Origin: Bacteriovorax sp.
GTDB lineage: Bacteria > Bdellovibrionota > Bacteriovoracia > Bacteriovoracales > Bacteriovoracaceae
NCBI GenBank assembly: GCA_014377485.1
Contig: JACMPM010000055.1
Span: 1-64,000 of the forward strand
Direction of reading: 5' to 3'
DNA length: 64,000 nucleotides
In this document: positions 62,708 to 64,000 of the stretch, piece after piece
How the letters are laid out: every line of letters begins with the position of its first letter
Position numbering within the stretch: the stretch's first letter is position 1
Made by a program: the position numbers and the translations under genes
Notes under the pieces: model-generated
Databases searched by the model: none
What the model saw: the letters and a program-made list of their open reading frames with translations, nothing else
What the model was told of the DNA's origin: nothing

Positions 62708-63865
62708 ATGATGAGTTCAAAGACCAGTTCGTTGGTATTTTTATGTATGACCATAATGATCGCAGGCTGCGGAAATAAAGGGACTAGTAACGCTGTTTTA
62801 AAAAGTACTTCCCTTAGAACAATCTTTGTAAAAGGTGATCCTACGAACTTATTAGAGGGAAGCACTTCAAACTCAACCTCTTTTGTAACACCAGCAAATC
62901 TTGAAGATTACAGCAATTATTCTTTAACCGGCATCACTCAATTTACAGAAAGAGAAGAAGTAATTGAACAACAGGATGTAGGTAATATTGAATCTGGCAA
63001 CGAAGCGACTGAAGAAGACGCGACTAAGAAAGCTGGAAATATGATTTTTAGTTTTGCAAAAAAAGGAAATGATTATATTTATTCAAGTCCTGCAGAGAAT
63101 TTAGAGTTAGCTTTTGAGCTTGCAAATGGAAAATTAGATTTAACAAGTTTGCAAATTAAGAACGGTGGAATTTATAACTTACAAAGTATTCATTATAGCG
63201 TAAAGAAAACAGGGAACGCCTTTTCTATTTTAGCTAAATTGGACGACCAAGATGGAGCAGGTAAAATTTTATTAGCTTTCTCTTTCGTTAAAAAAACAGA
63301 ACAAAGAAGCATTCCTAAAACGGCTTCAACTTATAAGTATATTTATGGAGCTGGAGTCATTGTTCCCTGGGAACAAAAAGAAATTTTAGAAGTCGATATT
63401 TGTGGAGCACCCTCAACTAAAATTGAAAACCTCTATAGAGCGGGAATCAATATGTGGAATCAGGCGCTGGCGAATCGATTGAAAATTGTAACAAAAAGTA
63501 TAAACACCTATCCACCTTTTAGTGATTTAAATACACATTGCATCTATACCGTTAATAATTATCTAACTCTGTCTGATAATAGAGTGATGAATCCTGGAAC
63601 AACCTATACTGTAGGCGATACTTTTCAAGGGAAGCTGGTCGATTCTGATATAATGATTTGGGTTAAAGAAAATGAAAAATCAGGTGAGGCTCTCGGAGAT
63701 AGATCTTCACTTCAAAAAACAATAGGTCATGAGTTTGGACATTTACTGGGACTAGATCATCAGTTTAGCGACACTCTAACCAGCATTATGTCTTACGATG
63801 GAATTGATTGGGTAACCAATTATGATCAAGACGCAATTGTTCAGTTGTATCCTTTAATTAAATAA
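62708..63865 (+). CDS. Lipoprotein matrixin-like zinc metalloprotease
   Basis: 385 residues (start ATG 62708 or 62711). Lipobox IMIAGC near residue 21, then a low-complexity segment. The catalytic domain lies at the C-terminus: TIGHEFGHLLGLDHQFSDTLTSIMSYD, the HExxHxxGxxH zinc site with the Met-turn SIMSYD typical of metzincins/matrixins. Likely anchored in the outer membrane and acting on extracellular or prey proteins. The stop codon abuts the convergent tatD stop. Confidence 0.88.
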   Translation: MMSSKTSSLVFLCMTIMIAGCGNKGTSNAVLKSTSLRTIFVKGDPTNLLEGSTSNSTSFVTPANLEDYSNYSLTGITQFTEREEVIEQQDVGNIESGNEATEEDATKKAGNMIFSFAKKGNDYIYSSPAENLELAFELANGKLDLTSLQIKNGGIYNLQSIHYSVKKTGNAFSILAKLDDQDGAGKILLAFSFVKKTEQRSIPKTASTYKYIYGAGVIVPWEQKEILEVDICGAPSTKIENLYRAGINMWNQALANRLKIVTKSINTYPPFSDLNTHCIYTVNNYLTLSDNRVMNPGTTYTVGDTFQGKLVDSDIMIWVKENEKSGEALGDRSSLQKTIGHEFGHLLGLDHQFSDTLTSIMSYDGIDWVTNYDQDAIVQLYPLIK

Positions 63866-64000
63866 TCAGAATTTGAATAACTCGATACTATTTTTATAAC
63901 TATTTATTAAAATAGTATCGAGATCCACGCCTTTTACTTCTGCAATCTTTTCAACAATAAAAGGCAAATAGTATGGGGCATTCTCAAATCCACGATAAGG
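63866..64000 (-). CDS. TatD-family hydrolase, C-terminal end (partial)
   Basis: The 44 last codons of a minus-strand gene that continues beyond the window. PYRGFENAPYYLPFIVEKIAEVKGVDLDTILINSYKNSIELFKF is the end of TatD-family metal-dependent DNases, where the family has RGKxNEPxY, then helices before N..RLF. The stop (63866-63868) follows the metalloprotease stop directly. Confidence 0.7.
   Translation of the reverse strand, partial: PYRGFENAPYYLPFIVEKIAEVKGVDLDTILINSYKNSIELFKF
63881..63922. other. 14-bp inverted repeat inside the tatD 3' end
   Basis: CTCGATACTATTTT (63881-63894) and AAAATAGTATCGAG (63909-63922) are perfect complements separated by 14 nt. It lies within tatD coding sequence and downstream of the convergent metalloprotease, so it may end transcription from the latter. 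Confidence 0.75.

Overview
The window is AT-rich bacterial chromosome with the gene content and order expected of a Bdellovibrionota predator-type bacterium, most likely the Bacteriovoracales (Bacteriovorax / Peredibacter / Halobacteriovorax side). This is inferred from a long flagellar rod-hook operon led by a FlbD-like regulator, a ppiD / mreCD-mrdA-rodA cell-shape block, many lipoproteins and secreted hydrolases, and AT-rich codon use. No 16S or other taxonomic marker is present, so the lineage is an inference. No rRNA, tRNA, CRISPR array or complete insertion sequence was found.

Layout. 1-3.1 kb is a scarred region: two 57-bp direct repeats (136-192 and 2064-2120, one mismatch) enclose an integrase-like N-terminal fragment, a small secreted protein carrying a cold-shock motif, a BamE/SmpA-like lipoprotein and a frameshifted lipocalin-like remnant; a damaged S1/P1 nuclease gene lies just outside. 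3.1-4.1 kb holds two small envelope genes. 4.3-8.1 kb has a canonical NtrC-type sigma-54 regulator, then ahpC-ahpF behind a strong OxyR-like operator. 8.1-10.9 kb (minus strand) is an Mla-type lipid transport operon (lipoprotein-mlaE-mlaF-mlaD).

11.2-26.8 kb is one long plus-strand flagellar operon: a TPR lipoprotein-like/exported protein, a degenerate FlbD-like AAA+ protein, flgB-flgC-fliE-fliF-fliG-fliH-fliI-fliJ, a MotE-like protein, fliK-flgD, a small conserved flagellar protein and flgE, which has a structured leader and is followed by a terminator. 26.8-30.1 kb holds a YiiX-like lipoprotein, a ferredoxin and ppiD. 30.2-34.8 kb is mreC-mreD-mrdA-rodA (rod shape, lateral wall synthesis). 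34.9-41.2 kb has a MarR regulator, an inactive-type rhodanese, an HD phosphohydrolase, a glutaredoxin, a histone-H1-like basic/acidic protein and a very large TadE/G-like protein.

41.2-49.1 kb mixes a GC-richer, hairpin-rich noncoding island, a zinc-ribbon membrane protein, ssb, small secreted proteins, an alpha/beta hydrolase, three two-component genes, a probable heme-oxygenase-fold diiron protein and a YhaM-like nuclease. 49.2-52.8 kb is the glycolytic block gapA-pgk-tpiA followed by secG. 52.8-64 kb carries a PLP enzyme, an HD-GYP protein, an MFS exporter, a large subtilisin-like lipoprotein, an alpha/beta-hydrolase pseudogene, a membrane pyrophosphatase, a matrixin-like lipoprotein metalloprotease and the 3' end of a TatD-family gene.

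The strongest candidates for unusual biology are the FlbD-like protein that has lost both the GAFTGA loop and the Walker B acids, the 19-bp perfect hairpin between it and flgB, the flgE leader with an SD-sequestering option, the 57-bp repeat scar, and the structured island at 41.2-41.46 kb.
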